In this document: positions 40,463-52,800 of the stretch, in pieces | Layout: each line of letters starts with the position of its first letter | Position numbering within the stretch: the first letter of the stretch is position 1 | DNA from: Anopheles merus | Taxonomy: Eukaryota > Arthropoda > Insecta > Diptera > Culicidae | NCBI RefSeq assembly: GCF_017562075.2 | Contig: NC_054084.1 | Span: 43,631,197 to 43,695,196 of the forward strand | Length of the DNA: 64,000 nt | Direction: 5' to 3' | Notes under the pieces: generated by a model | Databases searched by the model: none | What the model saw: the letters and a program-made list of their open reading frames with translations, nothing else | What the model was told of the DNA's origin: nothing | Translations under genes and position numbers: made by a program

Positions 40463-43400
40463 GGTTTTACGAGCGGATCACGACGAAGCTGCTGCGGAGG
40501 GGTTGCCTGTCAGCGGAAGCGAGCCGGCCCCTATCGAGCCGGTTGACATGAAGTAGGTGGCCACTGGGGCTGGTTCGTGTGCGCTTGTTAAACGATTGAC
40601 TCGAGCTGCTGATCCGACGACCAACGGAAGGGTTCAAAAAAGGACACAAGCATACTCCCGCTACAATCACTCACCAGCGGCCCGCACTGGGGCGAGAAGT
40701 TGCTGGACGAGGCGCACAGCTTCAGCCCATGTTTGGGTAAGTGCAATAAATGTATCGGAAATGTACCTATTTACGGGTGCACATCGGGTCTTGAGTTGCT
40801 GTTTGGTGCGGCTGCCACCTACTCATAAATGTGGAAGTCGATAAAAGAAGGTTAATGCAATAGTGGTCATGATCGTTGAAGTAGAACTTGTTTTATGACC
40901 GCCCTATCCGAACCGGGCAAAGGAAAGGAGATGATGGATCGTTATGGGAGGAAGGCTTCATCATGAGATCCTAATCATGGTTATTTTATTTTCGTTTAAT
41001 AATTTATACCAATACGAAAAGGTCAAAGAATTAGGTCAAACAAGGCACATCGCCTCTTGCTGCTCGGTGCGCCTTATTTTCAAGCATTTCAGTTCGAAAG
41101 CAACAAGTAGTTTTAAAAAATAATAAAAAAGGGTAAACAATAAAAAACAAACTAAAAGATCAATTTTCTATCATAATTTTGGGACAATTTCGTAACTCTA
41201 TCTTAGAAACGAATTATATGGAAATTGGACTGTTTTACGCCCTCTTTGGAATCGCTTCGAATAGGTGCTGTAGAGCCTAGTCCAAATTACAACTTTATGT
41301 TTTGTGTTTTTTTTTGTTTGTTTTATTAGTATTCTATCAAGTTTCTTTTGTTTCATATCATTTGTAATATTTAACATATTTCCTCTTTGCCAGAGCATTT
41401 TCTTACCAAAATCTGAAAAACTTCAGCTATTTTTTACTAAAATATAACTTATGATTATTTATTTTCATAATTTCACATCCTTGCTTAATATTCGAAACAT
41501 TTATTCAATTCCTTTAAAACTATGATTTCAATACTTCGGAACCCTCTTTCAAATTAAAAAAAATCTTACAAAACATCTCTACAAAATTCAAATTATGTAT
41601 TGTGGACTGTTCACTTCAGTTTGGTTGGGATTGTAGATAGTAACCGTTTTTCACTATAAAATATTCAATCTTAAAAAACTCTTGGCTACATTTTGCATAT
41701 TATGTTCAAATGTTTATTCATTCTTCCAACTGCATCTGTATTTCATTGTGCAATATTCCACTGTCAACCCAATTTGCAACATTATCTTTCGTACAAACAC
41801 ACACACTCGCAAACGCAACTCATTTCCGATGGCATAAATCTAGCGTTATCGTCGTGGGAGATGACATTAAGTCACCATTAATACCCCTATCGCTGGCACG
41901 CCTGATACCAGAACATCATCCACGCTTCACCACGCTCTCAGAACCACGGGAAGAAAAAAGCAGAAGACACACACACACACACAACCGCGAACGGAAACAT
42001 ACTTTTGTGTTTCGCTTGCACCATTCGGCGGAATGTTAAGCGTTAGCTCACGGCAACAGCGACACAACTAATCGAGCCCGGAGGATTGAGCCGACCCCTC
42101 GCTCGCCGCACATGCAAAGACGACGCTGGGAAAAACAGTCCTTTGCACTTGCAGCATGTTGTTCCATGGGGCTACGCCCGATCTCTTGCTCGCTTTCCGA
42201 TGCCCGCCCGCTGCTACCTTTATCCTCCCATTGGAATGTGCATTCCAAATCGAGCAAAACTCTCTCGTCCCAAATGTGACATCGCCACCGTGCGGTGTAC
42301 GGAATTCCGCACCGTGTAATGCCGCTCGCCACCATATATTTGCTATTCATTACAATTTTTCCTCTTATTTCTTATTTCGCTGCCAATTTGTACTTTTCTG
42401 TTTCCACATGCTCGAGAACCTTTCCTTGCCTGTCCCAGTGCGCCAGCCAGTCATGGAGTCACCGTTTGGGGTGGGTTTCGTGCCGCGATCCTTGCGCGAT
42501 CTCTCCCCAATCAGCTGCCAAAGCCACACGCTGCGAATCGATGCACCCAAAACCACCTTCACCGTGTAAGGGGATACACGGTGCATGCCGTACGAAAAAA
42601 AAAGCTCACAAGCGGGCATAAAAATTACCCTTCGTCGACTGTCGATAGATTAAGCGCGTGTGCACCGCTACGACGCATTCGCATAAATGAACGCCCACAA
42701 GTATGGGATGTCGTCGGTGGAAAAGAAAATCGTTCGGATGAGAGGTTTCTATTTCTTTTTACTTCATTTCTTCTTCATTTTTTGGTTTTGTTTTCGCTCT
42801 CCTTCCCTTGCTGTATCGGCCCAGTAAAATATGACTTGCAAATGTCGTGCAATTAATCAGTCATGGCTTCAGTTACCGATGTGTTGTAGGCTTCGTATGT
42901 CGAACACACTTCCCAGTTTTTTCCCCGTTCCCATCCTGAAAACTGAAAACGTAACAAATGGTATCGCATCCGACCCCAAGGGCTACAATTGCTGCACCTT
43001 CGCCACAATTAGCCACCAGCGGTGCGCCATGACACAGCCTGCCAGAACGGGCATGGCAGCCAATCCGTTCCAGTGTCTGAGGTACATGTGCCCATGTATA
43101 CGTATACGTGTAGGTATACCTTCGAAGCGCCCGACAAGCCCAACAAACCCACCCACGACCACGACACTTGTTGAACGAAATCTGCTGGAGACGCTCCAAA
43201 AATCCCGACAGGCGCACAGAATCATGCCCTTCTTTCCGTTTTGCTGTGGCACGTGTTTGGCTTAACAAAATGCTGGAAAAATAGGACCAAAATGTTGCAG
43301 GCACAGAACAATTCGGTTTAAAAATGAAAAAAACAGATGCCACAAAATGCTTTCACTGGTTTCATTTGCGGTTTTTGTTCTATATTCCATCTCAAAATTA

Positions 43401-44552
43401 GCTATTGCATTTGGCATGGTGCCAAAATAAAATGATCGTCAGAATTGATAAAATTATTCATACTTTGCTTTGGGCGGATTGCTAATTACATTACTAATGA
43501 TATCACTTTTCTTCTCAATAGTGTGTGTACTTCCGTTGATCTGTGTGTCATAGAAACTAAAATTGTATTTGTTAAGCTACAATGTTCGCTATTAGCACTC
43601 CACAATACGAATTGAGAAGTATGCATCATAATGATTACTTCTTTGCGTGTAAACCTAATTAAGGCACATTTCAACGCACATTGTGTAAAAAAATATATAT
43701 GTGTCAAAAGTAAATAATATTCCCCAGTCCACACGATACCTGCGTTTGTATCGATATGTTTACCCATTTATTACTACACGCTGCACCACCGGTGGCAAAA
43801 ACGTAATTCAACACGAGACATTGAAAGAAAAAAACAACAACAAACCTCATCCCAAAACAAGGTGCAGCGTATGGATCAGGTTTGCGGTTGCCAGCGCGGT
43901 TGTCGCGGTCCCAAACAGCGAACTGTTTCGCCCAAAGTCCACCCCCGGTCAGCCTACGACACTATCCGAAAGTGAACCGGACACATGCAGTCCTGACCAC
44001 CGGGACGTTCAAGATAAGCCTACGAACTCGCGCCCAATCGCGCCGACCCAGCAACCAGCACAGCAGAACGAGCGACGTCGACAACATCGACAAATCAACC
44101 TGAGTCAGCGGCGGGCAGTCGTACGGCGACTCGAGCGAGATTATATGTTAGCCGTGATTTAAGAGCCGTTTATTATCGTACTTCCACCTCTCGAGGGGGC
44201 GCGAAAACACTGTACGGTCGACGAGACATACCCGTACGTCCCGTGCCACGCACACCAAATGCACCGCTGATGCTGCATCCATCCTTTCTCGGTGCAATCC
44301 CATTCGCTCTCGGTAACGACGCTTTGTTTTGTTACTTGCAAACAGTTGCAAACAATTGGTTTAGTTAACGCTTTAAATATGAGTTCTAAAAAGCTACAGT
44401 AATTAAATGTAGTTTTGTATGCTATTCAACACGACGAGTGATATGACCAATAAAATTGTAAATCTATATCGTTTTTTCGATTAATTCAAGCTCTTTAAAC
44501 AATAAAAGCACGACAACCTATAATGGTTCAATTCAGACATAAGCAACCTTTT

Positions 44553-45067
44553 CGATGCGCAGTTGTAGTCAATCGAGAGCGGTATAGAGCCATATTAAGT
44601 GATTTTTTTGCAGCAATTGAAGATGAGGACCGTGCCACACAGCCTATCTTACAATCGATCTTTTACGCACAGGTTTTGAAGATAGAATTATTATTCGAAA
44701 TTCGGATAATGCTCGGCCATCAAGAAGCTGCGATTTCACTCCGTTGGACTATTATTTGTGGGAAGTCGTCAAAGACAGCTGTACGAAAACAAACCAAACA
44801 CAATCGAAGCTTTTAAAAACAGCATTTGTAATGCCATTGCCAAGATCTTCTTCTTTGGCACAACAACCGTTGTCGGTCAAGGCCTGCCTGTACCCACTAG
44901 TGAAGTGAGCTTGGCTTTCAGTGACTTATTGTTACCATAGCAGGATAGTCAGTCCTACGTATGGGGTCCTACGTATTTCCAAGATAGGGCTGCAAAATAT
45001 ACTCAAAAGATGGACTAACCACGGATGCCCCAATGAATCACATTCGATTGCCAACCGGAAGGATTGA
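44553..45067 (+). pseudogene. Decayed mariner-type (Tc1/mariner/IS630) transposase, interrupted by a SINE
   Basis: Fragments of a mariner-like DDE transposase appear in order but in different frames. The first ends in VNRERYRAILSDFF (44553-44631). The second begins CHTAYLTIDLL (44633) and includes SCDFTPLDYYLW, the motif carrying the last catalytic Asp. The third starts at YENKPNTIEAFKNSI (44782). A C-terminal piece GLQNILKRWTNHGC then runs to a TGA at 45065-45067, after the inserted SINE. The QQDGA-type segment with the second catalytic Asp is missing between the first two pieces, so the frame change there is a deletion. A second frameshift lies near 44780. The element is dead. The N-terminal DNA-binding region and terminal inverted repeats were not found. 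Confidence 0.75.
44847..44975 (-). mobile_element. 5'-truncated SINE200 inserted in the transposase fossil
   Basis: The reverse complement matches the 3' two-thirds of the SINE at 23.35 kb, from the CCCCATACGTAGGACTGAC region to the GAA tail, with a few substitutions and small indels. The tRNA-like head and B box are absent. Flanking sequences TTGCCAAGAT (44837-44846) and TTTCCAAGAT (44976-44985) form a 10-bp target-site duplication with one mismatch. The transposase reading resumes after the second copy. A 5'-truncated, tailed insertion with a duplication is typical of LINE-mediated retrotransposition. Confidence 0.85.
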
Positions 45068-46526
45068 TCTTTTTTAAGTTATTTGGTTCATGCTATACAT
45101 GAATGCTCATACAAGTACAAGTGCTTATGCACTTTTTGCTAGTCGTTATAGCACTGCTGTTTTCGATGTTTTACAATTAAGATTTCTGCTACTAGGAACA
45201 TTTAAAAGTAGTGCAAACATACATGATAACATGTCCACCTTAAGTTCATTTTTTTATCTAATAATAACTTATAATCTTGAAAATAATACTATTTTGCTTA
45301 AGCCTTTTTTCTTCTTGTTTTTTTTTTTTATTTTTTATGTTATCCAAAATCATGAATAAATCTATAGCTCAATAGTATACATTTTTATCCCATGGCCATT
45401 AATAATTTTTCTTTCTTACTTTTTTTACTTTCTAAATGTTCAATTCAATCATTTTTATTTCGATAAATGTTCAATTCTATGCTAATTATTCCTCCTCCTG
45501 CATACGAAAAGGATGCATCACTTTTCTCCACAAATGTAGAGCTCCTAAGATAAGCTGTTAAATAAACAATTGTAGTGTTCATAAGTTTGGATCGATTAAT
45601 TTATTCTTTAGTGGCGTTCAATCTTTGTGTATGTCAGTTTTAATTTCATGAATAAAAATATTTCATAATTGTCTTACGACCACATAAAAACACGCAGCAC
45701 ACGGGCCTAAGGTTGCTCGTGCTTGGTAAAATAGATTTGACGTTGTTTTCCTCAATAAGTACTTTCTGTGTTAAGATGAATAGAGTAGGAAAATGTAGGA
45801 TTGATCTATTCCAATTAGTCTTCGTTTCGCACACCCCCCCCCTCCCGTAGTGCATAAATCATGCGAGAACATCGGTTCATTGTTAGAAGACCAAGTGGGG
45901 TTATATTATCTATTACTTCTATCAATATACTTTATCTATCACTGACGAGATATGAGCATTTGTCATTTTTTCAAAATTATTTCCAGTTTGAATTTGTGAC
46001 ATTTATTTAATTAGTTTATTAGTATATTCTTTTACATTTATTTTATTAGTTTTCTAAAAATCAACAATAAATTCATTAGCTTCCAATACTGTGAAAGATG
46101 GCTAATATATGCTCGAGGCAATGCGTCTTGGTCAATATCATGAAGGCAATTTCGAACATTTCTTTGGCATTATGCAGTCATTTGATACATGATGCAGGAG
46201 GATTGGCCCCACGCCCTCAGTGCCTCTGGAGGGCCTCGAGGTAGTTTTGTTTTTAGCGTTTGGTTGCCTACCCCACGAAGACATCCGGTTTCTCGGCATG
46301 CAATCAAATGACTGCAACAATCCGCCCGAACGGTTGCAACAGGTCCGTGTACATAAGCTTGGATATGTGATGACACATGTAACGAACTGACACTTGTCTG
46401 GATACGAGTTAGATCGGATAACCTATGTTATCATTCAGGGAAACTTCGGATCCTGTTCCATTGCTGAGCAGATGATCTGAACAATTTTTGATCCCATAAG
46501 TGTGGAATGATAATGGAAGAACCGAT
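45068..46526. other. AT-rich non-coding DNA between transposon fossils
   Basis: Mostly low-complexity AT-rich sequence. The part from about 46.1 kb onward is less AT-rich and may be decayed sequence of the LINE that follows, but I could not match it to a conserved reverse-transcriptase block. Confidence 0.4.
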
Positions 46527-46855
46527 AGAAGGGTGTTTTACGAGATGTACGACGATCTCATTGTCGTTCTATATTTCAAATTCACCAGACTCCGGTTGAC
46601 TGGCCAACTTGTACTCATGGAACCGGGCAACCCTGTACGTTAAGTCCGTATAGGCCATCCACAAGGACAGAAGGGACATGGAAGACCCACGTTAAGATGC
46701 CATGATGGCGTGGATGCAACCTTCATCAAGGCCGAGATAACGGATTGGCAGATGAAGGTGTGATACCGTGAGTGACGAAGTGTGATACCGTTGAACACTT
46801 ATGCCGCAGGCCAAGACCGCAGAGTGGTTATAGTGCCGGATAAATGAGTAAGTAA
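46527..46855 (+). mobile_element. 3' end of a degenerate LINE (non-LTR retrotransposon)
   Basis: A single frame from 46527 to 46770 reads as the C-terminal region of an insect LINE reverse transcriptase: VFYEMYDDLIVVLYFKFTRLR, then a HPQGQKGHGRPTLRCHDGVD segment and AEITDWQMK. This is the RRxKxxRLRWxGH ... GRPxxRWxDGV ... ITDW pattern of such elements. There is one in-frame stop at about 46639 and a decayed stretch after 46770. The terminal QAKTAEWL and stop (46831-46833) are followed by a TGAGTAAGTAA-like tail. The copy is inactive and truncated at its 5' end. I do not assign a clade. Confidence 0.7.
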
Positions 46856-49800
46856 TTTGTTTCCGGACCATAAAACAAACAAATTAAAGACGATTCCTTG
46901 TCCTTGACGATTTCAACAAAGCAAACAAGTATGTCAAGTGTGCTCAAAACTCAATATCTAAGTATCTACCCTGCAGATAGGTCCATCTACAGGATCTTTG
47001 ATTACTCTACATTTGCTTGACCCATGAATAATCTACCCAGAGTTGCAATATTTTTGTATCAAACTTCTGAGTTCAATCGAAGTTACACCCTCAGTTACAC
47101 CCTCTCAGCTCTCGACTTATATATGCGGCTCAATTTGCTGCTATCATCTCCCACTTCTTTACACACAATTAAAATGGTGCGATAAATGCATGTTTGTGAA
47201 ATTGTTCAAAGTGATCCAGATAAAGTCCTGACCCAGACACTAAAACGCTTACGACACAAGCTAACAATGTTCCATTGATTGGAATAATTTGATTTTTTAT
47301 TATTCTCTCCACGTTCTAGATTACCGTTATCGATTTTCACCACACTTCCCGTAGGACTCTTGCTTCAAACCAAGATATTAAGATCTATTTATCGCGCTTG
47401 TTGTGATAAGTTTGATACCTACAGATACATAATTATTATGAATAATAATAACTAAAATGAAAAAAATAACAGAAAGCGTGTCTTGATACGTATCTTTAAC
47501 CACCATGTCACAAAGCACAATATGGATATGAAAGGCTTTTACTAAACCGTGTGAAGAATATTTTATAACACCGTTGGCATCAAGAGTTATGAGCAACATT
47601 TCACAAACACACATTTATCACACCATTTCAATTGTGCGTAAATTCTTTGCCATCCAATCAAACCACGTGCTTTAAATCCACTGCAAACACATAAATATTC
47701 CAAACCACGAACCGGAGCAGAACCTCAAACCTCGCAAAGCGATACAACTCAATCAACCGCTGCTCGACAGCTTTCATCTGCAGGAAAAACTATTTCGCTT
47801 AGCGATCATATCTTATCGTACCACCCGGGGTGGTTACTTCCGCGTCCGGCGAGCGAGCAGAACCGCCACGGTGGAGGACATTCCTATAATCCCTGTGGAC
47901 AGCGCACCATGCAACACCGCCCAAACGGGAATCCCGTCGCGTCGGGAAATAAATCCTCGATCGAATTTATTTGCGTATTGTTTTCGGTAAATTTATATTT
48001 CATTTTTTCGTTCCACTCAAAGGCAATGCCCGGGCCCCAGCGGTACGGCATCAAACGGATACCCGGGCCGGAAGGGTTCTTTCCTCTTTTTCATGGCACT
48101 CGGTGCCTCCCCGACACCGATGGCCGTCACATGTGCGGTTTGCCCGCGGGTGTACCTCGATTCTAGCCGAAACGTTTCGGTTTGCTGCAAGTGCAGCAAG
48201 CGAAAACTGCACTCTAAACAGAGTGAGTCCGGCAGGCTCCATCGTTTATCTTCGGACATTGGCAGAAGACTAGGCGGCGGTCCCACAATCCTCGCATTTG
48301 CTGGTGTGGTGGCGTCGGTGGCGGCAATTGCTCGAACGGCTCGCGGAGGGAAACCCTGGCTCCAGCTGCTTTTGGGACCGGCAGCAGCAGCAGATACCGT
48401 TGGCAAAGGTTGGTTGGTTGGTTGGGAGTACAGGTTTCAGCCTTTGTGTTGTGCCTGGGTCCTCGGTGGTGTCCTCGAAACGGTCGTAACACACTGTGAT
48501 TGTATCTCGTACAGCTTGCCAACTCACATTGGGTCGACCTGCACAACGACGGTGGAGGTATGGTCCAAGGAGCAGTCCAGGGTTGTGTCAGCTCTCAAGG
48601 CTTTCTTCGCGAACGCTTTGGCGGCTACAAGACTGGCGTCGGAATGGCACAGTTTGTCGACCTTCCTGTCGCTCTCGTGGGCAGCTTTTTGGGAGCGCAA
48701 ACCTTTTTGGTTGGAACATTTTTGGATCACTCATTCCGTGGCGGAAAATGGATTCTGCAATAGTTTAAAGAACGTTGTTTGTAACAAATATACATAATTT
48801 ATATATGCAAACTGAAGCTTACATACAACTTAAAATTTTCCAAAAATTACAATCCAAACACATTCATTTTTTAGTATGACGTGGTTTTCTATTTTATTTT
48901 TATTAACATCGAGCAAATACTCAATTCTATACCTTTATTACCCAATATTTCTATATTTAGGTGTAGGCTAGTTCATAAACAATCCTAGAAACCAACTGTC
49001 TGATCTGCAATATTCATTTGTACGTATATTATCCCCATCGGCTTCCCTAGTTCCATTCAAACTAGACAAGCAAAAGTGCACCGGCGCTGTTTTCTCTCTT
49101 TGCCATGGTAATCATTTTTTGCTACATTTTTCCACCCAATCAAACAACACGCCAGCAGCACCTACATCCGACCGAACCGAAGCTGCGAAAGGAAGGTGCC
49201 TCTGACGACAAGACATTTGCCGAACCTGACGGGATTTGTTACGCTCAACCGACTGCACTTCGCCACACACTCAATGTCGTCGCAAAGTCTCGCTCATCTA
49301 CCATTCTGAGCCAGCAACATGTTTACTTCAGCTAAACCAAAAACCACACACACACACACAAGCTCAGAAAGGGCGTCCGGCAGTGCCGAACTGTTACCGA
49401 TTTGCTAAGGACCCCATCGAAAGGCACGGTACGCCTGGAGAAACGGCAACCGCTGGCGCAAAAGCTGGCGTATTCCAAACAGGGTATGAAAAAACAAAAG
49501 TTTCATCGCCCATCGCGCGCGGTGCACTTGTGTTCATCGGGTGCATTTATAATATTATTCATGTGCATGTCGGGTATAAAATATTACCATTCACACCAGC
49601 GGACTCCGCTTTTGAGCACCGGCAGGCCCGCCCCATTCACCGCGTCCGGTGCCGTGTGCTAGGTGCCGCCGACATCGGTACGATGGGATTGCCTACTGAC
49701 CATGCCGACCAGGCGAATGTCTGAAGTTCACTGAATGTTTCATGCACTTTTAGTATAATCGCATTTCAGAAAAGCACCGACGTCTCCCTTGGTAAAATGG

Positions 49801-52800
49801 TGCAGAGGTTTTGTGTGTATGTTTTCTTTCGTTGGAAGTTGGTCGACGCTAACAAAGCTACAATGATTGGGATGCAATGTAGCAAATTGAGTGCTTATTA
49901 ACGTAAAATATGCGTTCGTTGTGTGAGTCATTAAGAATGCAAATTTCAGTTCATATAAGATTTTACTTTAGTCTAAATTGCAACCCATCATCCACCTACT
50001 ACAAACACATTTGTGTTCTATAAATCTGCATACCATTGTTTAGAGTTCTTGGTAATCCACTCCTTACATGTCATCCATTAAAGTCTAGTTTTGTAATCTT
50101 CGCCACCAATATGCCACCCCATAATTGACACATCATGTAGTCGCATTGCAATTTCCATATTCTTGTAACCAACGCTGCCTGCACACCAAATGCTCAGAAG
50201 TTTCGCAGCTAATTTGTACATCGTCTAATGTTTGCAACCAGGTGCCAGTCTTCTTGCGAACCCGCCTCCCCTGCACGATAAATAAGCAGATAGTGTCTAA
50301 CGACCCCGTCTTTAACGCCCCCAAAATCCTGACAACATCAACAGGCACTGCGTTTGCCCAATAAGGCCAAGTTCAACGAGACCTCTCAACCTCGCGTAGA
50401 AAAACGTGACAACAAGCACTCCCCCCCTGCGGACCGGGATGGTACGATAAACACCGTAGCACCAACACAGCAGGCACCCTGTTATGGTCTAACCTCATGG
50501 GCGGCAGGCCACGGTGCAAGAGGCAAGTACAATCAGTGCCAACAACTTCACTACATCGGATCGGAGCGGTAGTGAATTGTTGCGAAGGTGTGTACAAATT
50601 TCTAACTCCCGTTAACCTGTCCGCTGCCTTGCGGTGAAGGGCCAACACCAACATCGGGCGGCGGGGCAGTATCACAGTGCACGGCAAACGCTTCACGGCT
50701 ATCGATGAGTCGTGCCGTTCGCTACATCAGGTGGTACGATCAGGTATTTGGTAAGTGAAATAACAGACCGTCTTCAACATGCATACCAAAGGAATAAAAT
50801 ATCTTCTACCGTACCTAAGCAGTCTCCACACTTACAGTATCGAAACGCATCGGGATGAAACGTTGCCGAAACTCATGCCAAAGATGCATTCACTCGCCAC
50901 TACGGCTTCTTCAGGTGGAAACGCACTCTGAACCGTACGACAGCAACCGAACCGTACAACGCCAACTAAGGGTACTTCACATAACTCTTGCTATCGTGAT
51001 CGTAAACTGGGAAGTAGGGAGTGGGAAAGACCGAAAACCGAAGACAACCAGACCCCATACACAAATCACAACCATCCCGATGCCACCCACCCTTGGCGGA
51101 CAAGACCACGCAACAGGTTCCGTTTCGATGAGCATCATCGAAGCTTCTAATGCCTTCAAAGCCCATAAGACGGATCCAGGCAAGCCGTCTTCGTAGTATC
51201 CTTCCATCGTTGTGAGTGCAGCTCGTTGCGCTAGGCTTGGGCGTGCAAAGCAACACTTCTAATGGACCTCTTAAGCGAACCATTGGCTACGCTCGATTGG
51301 TTGGAGAAAATTGTACATAAAATTGATTTATTGCATGTTGCTGCATATTTTGCTATCGAAAGGGAAACAAACTAGAGCAGCTAGCTTATTTAATTCACTG
51401 CCAATCGTATCTATTATTAGAACTCCTCAAATTCAATAACTTTAGACATGGAATAAAAATAACAATTGAAAGCTTTTATTTACATTCTCTGTTTCCAAGA
51501 CACCGCCCAGCCTTAACATTAACCATAAAAAATGCTTTGCGAATAGATGATCTTCCGATTTTGCATCCGTAACATTTCACTCTCAGCTAGCACACCCCTA
51601 ACCTTCTCTAACATCCGCCCCTAGACGAATCCGTTCGACACGCGCTCCCGCACTTCGGGACAGACGGCTGCTTCCCGTCGGGCTACGGCCTGGCAACCGT
51701 GGACAGGAAAAAAGGCTGCGACCGCGAGATTTATCGGCGTGGAATTCTTGATAGGTGTAGTAAATTACCCGCGAACAAGCAACGCCGCCAGTGGCAGGGT
51801 GCGCGAGAGCCTCCAGCCGAGGAACTGCACCCGAACCGCACGTTCGCGAGGTTGCACACCGGCGTAAAAGTGAATTTTATTGCACCGAAACAGGTGTCCT
51901 GTTGGTGGTGAAAAGGTACCGTGTGGGAGACGAGCGCATAGATTCGATCATGTAGCACAGGTAGTTTCGATCACGTGTACTGTTCGGCGAAAGGATGGGA
52001 AGGGTAGAGCCGTCCGTGTGTAGCGTTCGCACTGCGAGAAGAAAGTGACCACAGGATCACAGGAACGCTTTGCCCGTTATGGTTGGTGCGAAAACAAAAA
52101 ACGGACTGTCGGCTGTGGCGGTGGTTGCGCAAACTCGAATGATGAAAGGATAGCTTTCGTGCACGTTGTTCAACAACTTTTATTGCTTTCGATCAACACG
52201 TGGAAGGTGAATAATTTTACGTGCTAAAAACAGAAACAGAACATGCAGGATGGAAGATAATTCATTCTTTATTGACCGTCGTTTGAGACGGACTTGCTGA
52301 TATTCGTTGTTAGTTGTTAATGTTTATGCTTCTTTTTCGATAAATAAGGACGTGGGAGGAGTGATATAACACTCAATGATTTAAAAACTACATTAGAAAA
52401 GTATCTGTATCTTGGTTGTGTTTTTTTTTTGTTTAATCAATATCAAAACAAACTAGTATAAAACGATTTTTTAAATGTTTTTTTTTAATAATAATTATGT
52501 AGCAAAAGTCGGTACAGTCAATAAATGTACGAATTTAAAAGCATGATTTGGATGAGTTCATATGTTGTAAAGACCAAGCTATGAAACGTCACTATCATTC
52601 TATGCTCATGGTAATTTAATCGGTAACGCAGATAGTTAAAATCGCATGTGCCTTAAACAAGGCTTTGTTTTGGATAAAAACTAATAAATCGGTGTTTTAG
52701 TTACAATACTTTCATTATTAAGCACCTTTGTATAGCAGATTTCGTAATGTCTTGTACAACGTTGGTGTCATTTCTAATCATCTAAGCATCTAAACAATGA

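Larger units (their letters stand above)
32051..44552. other. Non-coding DNA, including a GC-moderate candidate regulatory domain at 36-43 kb
   Basis: No gene is supported. 32.1-33.3, 35.0-36.0, 38.5-39.4 and 40.9-41.8 kb are AT-rich and featureless. 33.4-34.9, 36.1-38.5, 39.5-40.9 and 41.9-43.3 kb are GC-moderate with many overlapping random frames on both strands. TTTATG/CATAAA motifs, of the Caudal/Abdominal-B recognition type, recur often between 37.9 and 42.7 kb. Microsatellites lie at 33861-33881, 36891-36919 and 40435-40462. Confidence 0.45.
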
